DNA of 64,000 bases from Pseudomonas graminis. GTDB lineage: Bacteria > Pseudomonadota > Gammaproteobacteria > Pseudomonadales > Pseudomonadaceae. Both the position numbers and the translations under genes were made by a program. The stretch lies in NCBI RefSeq assembly GCF_002093745.1, contig NZ_MTSB01000018.1, positions 52,934 to 116,933 of the forward strand, in the 5' to 3' direction. Position 1 is the first letter of the stretch. Each line of letters opens with the position of its first letter. Below the pieces are notes generated by a model. That model was not told where the DNA came from and did not search any database. It saw only the letters and a program-made list of their open reading frames with translations. This document shows positions 1 through 7,717 of this stretch, piece by piece.

Positions 1-84
1 CGCGATCTGAAAGACGATGAAGAACAGCGCAAAAGGCACCAGGCACAAGAGCGCCAGCCATTTGCCTCGGGAAAATCGGGTCAA
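1..84 (-). CDS. ABC transporter permease, N-terminal fragment
   Basis: Only the first 28 codons are inside the window; the rest lies beyond position 1. The readable start is a TTG at 84-82 that overlaps the stop codon of the upstream hydrolase gene (TGA, 83-81), a coupled arrangement typical of one operon. The peptide opens with a short basic stretch (TRFSRGKW) and then a hydrophobic helix (LALLCLVPFALFFIVFQ), as in inner-membrane permeases of binding-protein-dependent importers. The neighbouring periplasmic binding protein supports an importer role. No permease signature loop is visible in this fragment, so the assignment rests on the helix and the context. Confidence 0.6.
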   Translation of the reverse strand, partial: MTRFSRGKWLALLCLVPFALFFIVFQIA

Positions 85-887
85 TTGAGAATCTCCCGGC
101 AGACCGGCTTGTCATGGGGGACGCCGAGCAGCTCGCAGATCGTGCCGCACAGGTCGGTCTGGCGCGGCGCTGCATCGGCATTCAGGCTGAACGCGTCACC
201 CAGCACGAACAGCGGCACCTCGCGTTCTTCCGTTAGCAGGCCGTTGTGCGAGCGGTCATTGTTCATGCCGTGGTCGGCGGTCACCAGCACCTGATAACCC
301 GCGTCCAGCCAGCGTTGCAGGTAATCCGCCAGAATGATGTCGGCACTTCGGGCGCTGTTGCGGTATTGCGGTGTGTCGAGACCGTGCTTGTGCCCGGCGT
401 CGTCGATATTCATGGGGTGTATCAGCAGAAAGTCCGGCGCGTGCTTCAGGCGCAGGCTCTCGGCGTCGGCAAACAGGTGCGAGTCCGGGTAGTGATCGGC
501 CCAGTAGAACAGCCCGTGCTGAATCGGCAGTTCGGGGGCGTCGGTATAACGGTCTCGTGCTGCGTCGAATGGCGTACGGTTGTACAGCTCGCTGACCCAA
601 TGATAAGCCGCCGCTGCCGTACTCAACCCTGCGTCACGGGCATAGTGAAAGATGCTGCGTTCACGGGACAGGCGCGAGACATTGTTATGCACGATGCCGC
701 TGTCGATGGGCGCGACTCCGGTCAGGATGCATTCGTACAGCGGTCGGGAGAGGGCGGGCAGCTCGCACTCCAGTTTGTAGAGCGCTGCACGACCGGCCGT
801 GTGCCAGGCCTGAAGATGGCCCATCGCGTGGCGGGCCACGTCGTAGTTGAGGCCATCGAGCACGATCAGGATGACGTTGCGTTTCAT
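81..887 (-). CDS. Alkaline phosphatase superfamily phosphohydrolase/phosphodiesterase
   Basis: A protein of about 268 residues with the metal-site motifs of the nucleotide pyrophosphatase/phosphodiesterase branch of the alkaline phosphatase superfamily: an early Asp in VLDGLNYD, a candidate nucleophile Ser in LSRPLYE, DDAGHKHG in the middle, and TADHGMN near the C-terminus. There is no signal peptide, so it should act in the cytoplasm on an imported phospho-compound. The start at 887 (MKRNVILIVLDG) fits the family fold; the frame extends upstream to 920 but adds only non-homologous residues. It lies 78 bp downstream of the binding-protein gene and overlaps the permease gene. Phosphonate or phosphodiester substrates are both possible; the substrate cannot be read from the sequence. 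Confidence 0.75.
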   Translation of the reverse strand: MKRNVILIVLDGLNYDVARHAMGHLQAWHTAGRAALYKLECELPALSRPLYECILTGVAPIDSGIVHNNVSRLSRERSIFHYARDAGLSTAAAAYHWVSELYNRTPFDAARDRYTDAPELPIQHGLFYWADHYPDSHLFADAESLRLKHAPDFLLIHPMNIDDAGHKHGLDTPQYRNSARSADIILADYLQRWLDAGYQVLVTADHGMNNDRSHNGLLTEEREVPLFVLGDAFSLNADAAPRQTDLCGTICELLGVPHDKPVCREILN

Positions 888-965
888 GGGCGACTCGCTC
901 TGGCAAAACGGGCGAGACATGCTCGCCCGGTGGACACGACTTCATCCTTGAGTCGCAGCGGAGGA

Positions 966-2033
966 TCAGTTCATCTCGATGATGACTTGTTCGTTCCACT
1001 TCTGAGGCAGGGCTTTGGACGTTTTTTCCCAGGCGGCTGCGTCTTTGATCGGTGTTACGTTCTTGTACTGTTCATGCGGCAGCAACTTGGCTTGTACGTC
1101 TTCAGGCAATTTGATGTGCTCGGCACGAATCGGACGTGCATTGCCTTTGGCCAAGTTGATCTGACCGGCATCGCTGAACGTGTATTCACGCGCCAGCTTG
1201 GCAGCGTTCGGGTGCTTGGCGTATTTGTTGATGATGGTGGTGTAGCCGGAAATCACCGAGCCGTCCGACGGGATCAGCACGACGTAATCATCAGGCTTGG
1301 TCATCTTGGCCTTGTAGCTCAGGCCGTTGAAGTCCCAGACCACACCCACTTCGATTTCGCCTTTTTCCATGGTCTGGATGGTCGGATTGGCCAGCGAGAG
1401 ACGCTTTTGCTTGGCCAGCTCGGTGAACAGTGCCAGGCCCGGCTCGATGTTGGTTTCATCGCCTTTCATGGCGAAGGCCGCTGCCAGCACGCCGTTTGCG
1501 GCTTGTGCAGCGGTGCTCACGTCACCAATCGAGACTTTGTATTTGCCGGTTTTCAGGTCAGCCCAGCTTTTGGGTATTTCAGAGCCGTGCAGCAGGTTCT
1601 TGTTGACGATGAAGGCGATGGTGCCGGTGTAGGCCAGCGCCCAGTGGCCGTCCTTGTCCTTGGCCCAGTCCGGGATCTGCTCCCAGGTGGTCGGCTTGTA
1701 GGGTTGGGTCACACCTTTTGCAGCAGCAATAGGGCCGAACGCGGCACCGACGTCGCCGATGTCACCGCTGGCGTTGTCTTTCTCCGCCTCGAACTTGGCG
1801 ATCTCCTGGGCCGAACTCATGTCGGTGTCCATATGCTTGAGACCGTATTTGGTTTCAAGGTCTTTCCAGATACCGCCCCAGTTGGCCCAGTCATCCGGCA
1901 TGCCGAGACTGTTGACCGCGCCTTCGGCCTTGGCCGCCGCTTCCAGTGTTTTAAGATCTGTGTCCGCAGCCATGACCAGGGAACTCATTGCCATGGCTGA
2001 ACCGAGGAGTGATGCCAACAAAAGATGTTTCAT
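966..2033 (-). CDS. ABC transporter periplasmic substrate-binding protein
   Basis: A 355-residue protein with a clear Sec signal peptide: basic MKH, then a hydrophobic core, with cleavage probably after VMA at about residue 22. The mature part has the two-lobe layout of type 2 binding proteins of the iron/2-aminoethylphosphonate/polyamine group (ALAYTGTIAFIVNK, PKSWADLKTGKYKVSIGD, GEIEVGVVWDFNG). A good Shine-Dalgarno (AGGAG) lies 6 bases before the ATG. It is the first gene of a minus-strand unit continuing into the hydrolase and permease genes, so it should deliver the ligand that the hydrolase then processes. The ligand is unknown. Confidence 0.82.
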   Translation of the reverse strand: MKHLLLASLLGSAMAMSSLVMAADTDLKTLEAAAKAEGAVNSLGMPDDWANWGGIWKDLETKYGLKHMDTDMSSAQEIAKFEAEKDNASGDIGDVGAAFGPIAAAKGVTQPYKPTTWEQIPDWAKDKDGHWALAYTGTIAFIVNKNLLHGSEIPKSWADLKTGKYKVSIGDVSTAAQAANGVLAAAFAMKGDETNIEPGLALFTELAKQKRLSLANPTIQTMEKGEIEVGVVWDFNGLSYKAKMTKPDDYVVLIPSDGSVISGYTTIINKYAKHPNAAKLAREYTFSDAGQINLAKGNARPIRAEHIKLPEDVQAKLLPHEQYKNVTPIKDAAAWEKTSKALPQKWNEQVIIEMN

Positions 2034-2081
2034 TCGGAGCTCCTGTGAACTTCTTTAGCGGAAGTCTTCATCGCGGATGGT

Positions 2082-2095
2082 TTGGTCTAGATCAG
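2082..2095. promoter_or_regulatory. Putative HutC-type operator before the binding-protein operon
   Basis: On the minus strand the site reads TGATCTAGACCA, which differs at one position from the palindrome TGGTCTAGACCA. It lies about 50 bp upstream of the binding-protein start. HutC-subfamily GntR regulators are known to bind sites of this form (the DasR site has the same core). A near-identical site precedes the regulator gene at 2361. Inference: both are bound by the adjacent regulator. Confidence 0.55.
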
Positions 2096-2360
2096 CAATA
2101 CCTGAGCCAAGTTAGGCGTGTTGCATGACATTTTCGTGTCGGGGATGGCGGAGATTTCCGTTTTTCCCGCGGCCTGGCAGTGCTTCGGGCTAAGCGTAGA
2201 CCATTGCAAAGTTCCTGATTCATTGGGGTTCAAGGCTTTTTCGACGCTGTCTGGCATGGATCGTGATAAGCCATGTCACAGGACGGTCATCTGGCCAGCC
2301 TAGGCTTGCAACGATGGAGTTAACGGCGGTTGCAGCACTGATGTGTGCTCCGCGAGAGGG

Positions 2361-2374
2361 CTGGTCTAGTCCAG
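2361..2374. promoter_or_regulatory. Putative HutC-type operator before the regulator gene
   Basis: CTGGTCTAGTCCAG is a 14-bp palindrome with one mismatched pair (6 of 7 pairs). Its core TGGTCTAGTCCA differs at one base from TGGTCTAGACCA. It ends 12 bp before the preferred regulator ATG at 2387, a position fitting autorepression. Confidence 0.55.
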
Positions 2375-2386
2375 ACGGGTACAGGA

Positions 2387-3106
2387 ATGCGCGAAGATGT
2401 ACCACGAGCGGTTACAACCATCTGCAACGCTCTGCAGGAACAGATAGAACATGGCTTGTTGCCGCACGGCAGCAAACTGCCTGCCGAACGCAAGCTCAGT
2501 GAAGTGTTCGACACCACCCGCATCACGCTGCGTGAGGCGCTTTTGCAACTGGAGGCCCAAGGGCTGATCTACCGCGAAGAGCGGCGAGGCTGGTTCATAT
2601 CGCCGCCGCGCCTGGCTTACGACCTGATTCAGCGCAGTCATTTTCACGCGATGGTCTGCGCGCAGGGAAGGGTGGCACACACTCAGTTGCTTTCGGCGCG
2701 TCTGCAACCGGCTTCAGCCATGATCTGCGAGATGCTGGAGCTGCCCGCGCTGTCGAGCGTGATCCAGATCTGCCGCGCGCGGCGTATCGATCAGCGTCTG
2801 GTGCTTTACGTGGAGCATTATTTGAGGCCGGAACTGTTCCCCGGCATTCTCGAACATGACCTGAACGAGTCGCTCACCGAACTGTACGCACGGGGCTATG
2901 ACATTCACTACGGTCAGGTGCGCTTCGATATCGTGCCCACTGCGTTGCACGCCGAAGCAGCCGCTGCGCTGAAGGTTTCCCTCGGCAGCCCAGGCCTGCG
3001 CATTGCGCGGGTCAACTATGACCGCAATGACCGGCTGATCGACTGCGACCTCGAGTACTGGCGACATGATGCGATTCATGTGCGTGCCAGGGTGAGAGCC
3101 GACTGA
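2387..3106 (+). CDS. GntR family (HutC/UTRA) transcriptional regulator
   Basis: About 239 residues. The N-terminal 70 residues form a GntR winged helix (ICNALQEQIEHGLLPHG, SKLPAERKLSEVFDTTRITL, REALLQLEAQGLIYREERRG). The remainder matches the UTRA ligand-binding fold of the HutC subfamily (VIQICRARRIDQRLVLYVEHYL and a C-terminal DCDLEYWRHDAIHVRAR). The start at 2387 is chosen because it is preceded by an AGGA and begins just before the DNA-binding domain; a longer frame from 2345 would run through the palindrome at 2361. It is divergent from the binding-protein operon, and both starts carry the same palindrome, so it probably represses that operon and itself until the transported ligand binds. 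Confidence 0.82.
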   Translation: MREDVPRAVTTICNALQEQIEHGLLPHGSKLPAERKLSEVFDTTRITLREALLQLEAQGLIYREERRGWFISPPRLAYDLIQRSHFHAMVCAQGRVAHTQLLSARLQPASAMICEMLELPALSSVIQICRARRIDQRLVLYVEHYLRPELFPGILEHDLNESLTELYARGYDIHYGQVRFDIVPTALHAEAAAALKVSLGSPGLRIARVNYDRNDRLIDCDLEYWRHDAIHVRARVRAD

Positions 3107-3596
3107 TCGCTCAGCGTAAATCTCCAGAATACGTAACCCCTCCCCAAGCGTCAGGGCATAGATGTCGCTGTATTCAGGACGTTATTAGTTGTCGGGTTAG
3201 ATGATATGCCCACGCCCCTTATTGTTTTCTGATGCCCCCGGTTTAATAGGTTTTTCCGTGCGTGCGCATGAGTGAACGAATAAGCGATTTAAAAATTTAA
3301 TGAAAAAGTGACTGTAATGGGCGGCGGGGCGAGCGTAATTTGAAAGGTTTTGTGGTCCTGAAATAGCCTGTTCTTATGGCGGTTCTTAAAAAGAAATAAG
3401 TAAAAAAGACAATGTTCATGAAGTATTCTTAGTGTGTTGTGGTAAGTTCTTAGTGCGGCGAGGCGTTGCGCTAGTTGGCAGGTTACTTTGGCGTCTTCTC
3501 CGTGTTCGGGTGCGAGAATGACACGGTGGTCGACAGTTAGAGTGTGAATCGATAATGGCGACTGCTTTCATTTAAGGGATCTATGAGGGCGCTGTA
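3107..3596. other. AT-rich leader region of the ice nucleation gene
   Basis: This 490-bp stretch has no credible ORF. It is visibly richer in A and T than its surroundings (for example 3285-3320 and 3385-3425), which suits a promoter/leader region and could reflect a transferred segment. A GAGGG about 8 bases before the ATG at 3597 is the likely ribosome binding site. I cannot assign a specific promoter with confidence. Confidence 0.45.
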
Positions 3597-6500
3597 ATGA
3601 ATATCGAAAAAGCGTTGGTATTGCGCACGTGTGCAAATAACATGGCCGACCATTGCGGTCTTATATGGCCTGTATCAGGAAGTGTGGAGTGCAAGTACTG
3701 GCAACCTGCAAAAGGGCATGAAAATGGACTGGTGGGCTTGTTATGGGGGGCCGGAACCAGCGCTTTTCTGAGCCTGCACGCTGATGCGCGATGGGTTGTC
3801 TGTGAAGTCGACATTGCAGACCTCATCGTGTTGCCCGAAAACGGAATGGTGAAATTCCATCGTGCGCAGGTCGTTCATGTCGGCGACAAGAGCAGCGCCG
3901 CTCATTACATCTCGATGCACCGGCTCACCTATGTATCGGCCATGCCATCTGCTCCCATAGAGGTCCATTCGTCCGGCGGGGAACGGGTCGTCAGTCATGA
4001 AGTGTTTGATGTGGCACTCGTCGGCACTCCTGACAGCACGGGGCATCTTCTTGCTGTCACCACGCAGACATTGCAGACAGCGACTTACGGCAGCACGCTG
4101 ACTGGCGAAGACCACAGCCAGCTTGTCGCAGGTTACGGGAGCACCGAAACGGCGGGAAATCACAGTGATCTGACGGCCGGATACGGCAGCACCGGCACCG
4201 CAGGCTCAGACAGCTCGCTGACTGCCGGTTATGGCAGCACGCAAACCTCTGGAAGTGATAGCTCGCTCAGGGCCGGCTACGGGAGTACCCAGACCGCTCA
4301 GGAGGGCAGCCATCTGACTGCCGGTTATGGCAGCACCGGGACGGCGGGTCCCGACAGCTCGCTCATCGCCGGCTATGGCAGCACGCAGACCGCGGGAGGC
4401 GATAGCGCACTTACAGCGGGCTACGGCAGCACGCAAACGGCTCAGGAAGGCAGCAACCTGACCGCTGGCTACGGCAGCACTGGCACGGCTGGCTCCGACA
4501 GTTCACTGATCGCCGGTTATGGCAGTACGCAAACCTCGGGCAGCGACAGCTCGCTGACCGCAGGGTATGGCAGTACGCAAACGGCTCAGGAAGGCAGCAA
4601 CCTGACGTCCGGCTATGGAAGCACCGGCACTGCAGGCTCCGACAGTTCACTGATCGCTGGCTATGGCAGTACGCAAACCTCGGGCAGCGACAGCTCGCTG
4701 ACCGCAGGGTATGGCAGTACGCAAACGGCTCAGGAAGGCAGCAACCTGACGTCCGGCTATGGAAGCACCGGCACTGCAGGCTCCGACAGTTCACTGATCG
4801 CTGGCTATGGCAGTACGCAAACCTCGGGCAGCGACAGCTCGCTGACCGCAGGGTATGGCAGTACGCAAACGGCTCAGGAGGGCAGCAACCTGACGTCCGG
4901 CTACGGCAGCACCGGCACTGCTGGCTCCGACAGTTCACTGATCGCGGGTTACGGCAGTACACAAACCTCCGGAGGCGACAGCTCGTTGACCGCAGGCTAC
5001 GGCAGCACGCAAACGGCTCAGGAAGGCAGCAACCTGACCGCTGGCTACGGCAGCACCGGCACTGCTGGCTCCGACAGTTCACTGATCGCGGGTTACGGCA
5101 GTACACAAACCTCCGGAGGCGACAGCTCGTTGACCGCAGGCTACGGCAGCACGCAAACGGCTCAGGAAGGCAGCAACCTGACCGCTGGCTACGGCAGCAC
5201 TGGCACGGCTGGCTCCGACAGTTCACTGATCGCGGGTTATGGCAGTACACAAACCTCCGGAGGCGACAGCTCGTTGACCGCGGGGTACGGCAGTACGCAA
5301 ACGGCTCAGGAAGGCAGCAACCTGACGTCCGGTTACGGCAGCACCGGGACTGCGGGTGCCGACAGTTCACTGATCGCTGGTTACGGCAGTACACAGACCT
5401 CGGGCAGCGACAGCTCGTTGACGGCAGGTTATGGCAGTACCCAGACAGCCCGGGAAGGCAGCACCCTGACCGCCGGATACGGCAGTACCGGGACTGCGGG
5501 GGCCGACAGTTCACTGATCGCCGGTTATGGCAGTACACAGACCTCGGGCAGCGGCAGCTTGCTCACAGCAGGCTATGGCAGCACACAAACTGCCGGGGCT
5601 GACAGTAATCTGACAGCTGGTTATGGAAGTACTGGCACCGCTGGCCATGAGAGCTTCGTCATCGCGGGTTACGGAAGTACGCAGACGGCAGGCCACAAAA
5701 GTACGCTGACTGCCGGCTATGGGAGTACCCAGACTGCAAGGGACGGCAGTGACCTGATCGCCGGTTATGGCAGCACTGAGACCGCTGGCTCAAGCAGTTC
5801 GTTGATCGCCGGGTACGGCAGTACACAGACAGCAAGTTACAAAAGCATGCTGACCGCCGGTTATGGCAGCACGCAGACGGCCAGAGAGCAGAGCGACCTT
5901 GTTACGGGCTATGGCAGCACCTCGACGGCAGGGTCCAACAGTTCGTTGATCGCCGGATATGGAAGCACTCAGACCGCAGGCTTTAAAAGTATCCTGACTG
6001 CCGGTTATGGCAGTACACAAACCGCTCAGGAACGAAGCGACCTGGTCACCGGCTATGGCAGTACATCGACCGCGGGCTATTCCAGCTCATTGATTGCGGG
6101 ATATGGAAGCACCCAGACGGCAGGATACGAGAGCACATTGACCGCCGGTTACGGCAGTACGCAGACCGCGCAGGACAGCAGTTCGCTGACCACTGGCTAT
6201 GGAAGTACCTCCACTGCCGGCTATGCCAGCTCGCTGATCGCCGGTTACGGCAGTACTCAGACGGCGGGCTACGAAAGTACGTTGACCGCTGGTTATGGCA
6301 GCACCCAAACGGCTCAGGAGCGCAGCGACCTGGTCACAGGCTATGGCAGTACGTCGACCGCAGGCTATGCCAGCTCGCTCATTGCGGGCTACGGCAGCAC
6401 TCAGACGGCGGGCTACGAAAGCATCTTGACCGCCGGTTACGGCAGTACCCAGACCGCGCAGGAAAACAGCTCGCTCACCACGGGCTACGGAAGTACATCC

Positions 6501-7376
6501 ACGGCTGGTTATTGCAGTTCATTGATCGCAGGCTATGGCAGCACTCAGACGGCAGGCTACGAAAGTACGTTGACCGCCGGTTATGGCAGTACGCAGACCG
6601 CCGAATACGGAAGCTCACTGACAGCCGGTTACGGCAGCACTGCCACTGCCGGGCAAGACAGTTCGTTGATCGCCGGTTACGGCAGTACCTTGACCAGCGG
6701 AATAAGGAGTTTTCTGACAGCGGGCTACGGCAGTACGCTGATTGCAGGACTTCGCAGTGTTCTTATTGCTGGCTATGGCAGCAGTCTGACATCGGGCATA
6801 CGCAGCACCTTGACAGCCGGCTATGGCAGTAATCAGATTGCAAGTTATGGCAGTTCGTTGATTGCGGGGCATGAAAGTATTCAGGTTGCCGGGCACAAAA
6901 GCATGCTGATCGCGGGGAAAGGCAGTTCTCAAACAGCAGGTTTTCGCAGCACGCTTATTGCCGGTGCTGGCAGTGTTCAGATGGCAGGTGACCGCAGCAG
7001 ACTGATTGCCGGTGCTGACAGTAATCAGACAGCCGGCGATCGCAGCAAGTTATTGGCGGGTAACAGCAGTTACCTGACGGCTGGCGACCGAAGCAAACTT
7101 ACCGGCGGTCATGATTGCACACTCATGGCCGGAGATCAGAGCAAGTTGACCGCTGGAAAGAACAGTGTTCTGACGGCGGGTGCCCGTAGCAAACTTATCG
7201 GGAGCGAAGGTTCTATTCTTACGGCCGGAGAGGACTCAACATTGGTCTTCAGGTTCTGGGACGGTAAACGGTATCGACAACTGGTTGCCCGAACAGGAGA
7301 GAACGGGGTGGAGGCGGATATTCCTTATTACGTGAATGAAGAAAAGGATATCGTCAACAAGCCCGAAGAGGACTGA
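3597..7376 (+). CDS. inaZ: Ice nucleation protein (InaZ/InaK type)
   Basis: A 1259-residue outer-membrane-associated protein that templates ice at temperatures just below freezing. Residues 1-161 form the conserved N-terminal domain (ALVLRTCANNMADHCGLIWP, NGLVGLLWGAGTSAF). Residues 162 to about 1216 are tandem 16-residue coils of consensus AGYGSTxTAxxxSxLx, about 66 in number. The first roughly 54 carry the TxT water-organizing motif; the last 12, from about residue 1026, have Arg/Lys at the turn (SGIRSFL, AGDRSKL) as in the R-coils described for this family. Residues 1217-1259 form the C-terminal cap (FRFWDGKRYRQLVARTGE). The protein ends in KPEED, whereas the InaZ I remember ends with about eight more residues (DDWIEVK). 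The linker between N-domain and repeats is also shorter than in InaZ. The coding frame is intact. Confidence 0.97.
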   Translation: MNIEKALVLRTCANNMADHCGLIWPVSGSVECKYWQPAKGHENGLVGLLWGAGTSAFLSLHADARWVVCEVDIADLIVLPENGMVKFHRAQVVHVGDKSSAAHYISMHRLTYVSAMPSAPIEVHSSGGERVVSHEVFDVALVGTPDSTGHLLAVTTQTLQTATYGSTLTGEDHSQLVAGYGSTETAGNHSDLTAGYGSTGTAGSDSSLTAGYGSTQTSGSDSSLRAGYGSTQTAQEGSHLTAGYGSTGTAGPDSSLIAGYGSTQTAGGDSALTAGYGSTQTAQEGSNLTAGYGSTGTAGSDSSLIAGYGSTQTSGSDSSLTAGYGSTQTAQEGSNLTSGYGSTGTAGSDSSLIAGYGSTQTSGSDSSLTAGYGSTQTAQEGSNLTSGYGSTGTAGSDSSLIAGYGSTQTSGSDSSLTAGYGSTQTAQEGSNLTSGYGSTGTAGSDSSLIAGYGSTQTSGGDSSLTAGYGSTQTAQEGSNLTAGYGSTGTAGSDSSLIAGYGSTQTSGGDSSLTAGYGSTQTAQEGSNLTAGYGSTGTAGSDSSLIAGYGSTQTSGGDSSLTAGYGSTQTAQEGSNLTSGYGSTGTAGADSSLIAGYGSTQTSGSDSSLTAGYGSTQTAREGSTLTAGYGSTGTAGADSSLIAGYGSTQTSGSGSLLTAGYGSTQTAGADSNLTAGYGSTGTAGHESFVIAGYGSTQTAGHKSTLTAGYGSTQTARDGSDLIAGYGSTETAGSSSSLIAGYGSTQTASYKSMLTAGYGSTQTAREQSDLVTGYGSTSTAGSNSSLIAGYGSTQTAGFKSILTAGYGSTQTAQERSDLVTGYGSTSTAGYSSSLIAGYGSTQTAGYESTLTAGYGSTQTAQDSSSLTTGYGSTSTAGYASSLIAGYGSTQTAGYESTLTAGYGSTQTAQERSDLVTGYGSTSTAGYASSLIAGYGSTQTAGYESILTAGYGSTQTAQENSSLTTGYGSTSTAGYCSSLIAGYGSTQTAGYESTLTAGYGSTQTAEYGSSLTAGYGSTATAGQDSSLIAGYGSTLTSGIRSFLTAGYGSTLIAGLRSVLIAGYGSSLTSGIRSTLTAGYGSNQIASYGSSLIAGHESIQVAGHKSMLIAGKGSSQTAGFRSTLIAGAGSVQMAGDRSRLIAGADSNQTAGDRSKLLAGNSSYLTAGDRSKLTGGHDCTLMAGDQSKLTAGKNSVLTAGARSKLIGSEGSILTAGEDSTLVFRFWDGKRYRQLVARTGENGVEADIPYYVNEEKDIVNKPEED
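4079..7245 (+). repeat. 48-bp tandem repeat array of the ice gene (144-bp higher order)
   Basis: About 66 tandem 48-bp units encode the 16-residue coils. Between about 4200 and 5600 a three-unit, 144-bp higher-order period is obvious. The 144-bp blocks 4560-4703 and 4704-4847 read as identical, and the match continues about 30 bp into the next block before the first base change. Blocks from 4848 to about 5280 are also nearly identical. Towards the 3' end (after about 6680) units diverge and the TxT motif is lost. Confidence 0.95.
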
Positions 7377-7717
7377 CCGTCACGGGGCCGGTAATAATAA
7401 TGCACTCACGGTTGATGCAGAGAGTGGCAGGGAGGCAGTATGTTCAAGGATAAAGCGAGCCCCCGTAGTGATCGATTGAATTGACAGGATGTGTCGGCAG
7501 GTTCCCGGACAGGCAAAGCTTACCCCGGATCATTTACATGACGACCCTTGTGCGCAAGATGTTCAGGACGACGCACATTGTCAGCCAGGCAAGGCTGCAT
7601 CCTGTTTCTTTTCTGAAAGCGACCTGTCATTTTCTTTCTGAATTATGAGTCGAATGCCTACGAATCGATTCGCGGGGGCAGCAGACTGCCCCGCGATAAC
7701 GGTTGTGGCTTCAAAGG
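7377..7717. other. Intergenic region between ice gene and apeB
   Basis: A gap of 341 bp between convergent genes. It holds a GC-rich hairpin (7671-7695) next to the apeB stop and a 14-codon ORF at 7440-7484 preceded by GGAGG, for which I see no evidence of function. Nothing else is recognisable. Confidence 0.4.
7671..7695. terminator. GC-rich hairpin between convergent inaZ and apeB
   Basis: CGCGGGGGCAG / CTGCCCCGCG pair with one bulged G around a CAGA loop. It stands 22 bp past the apeB stop. Neither strand has a following T-run, so it is an atypical intrinsic terminator at best. Confidence 0.4.

Larger units (their letters stand above)
2034..2386. other. Divergent intergenic region between transporter operon and regulator
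   Basis: This 353-bp gap separates two divergent units and should hold both promoters. I see the two operator-like palindromes (2082-2095 and 2361-2374). I see no convincing ORF, RNA gene or strong sigma70 promoter; a TTGGCT hexamer on the minus strand upstream of the first palindrome is a weak -35 candidate. Confidence 0.5.

Noticed and set aside
246..2000. Open frame of 584 codons on the plus strand
   Set aside because: Antisense to the hydrolase and binding-protein genes, both of which have clear motifs and a signal peptide.
4079..7245. CRISPR-like regular repeats
   Set aside because: The 48-bp units are contiguous coding repeats in frame with the ice protein and have no spacers.
7440..7484. 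14-codon ORF after the ice gene with a GGAGG in front
   Set aside because: Too short to judge, no conserved feature, and a good Shine-Dalgarno alone is common by chance.
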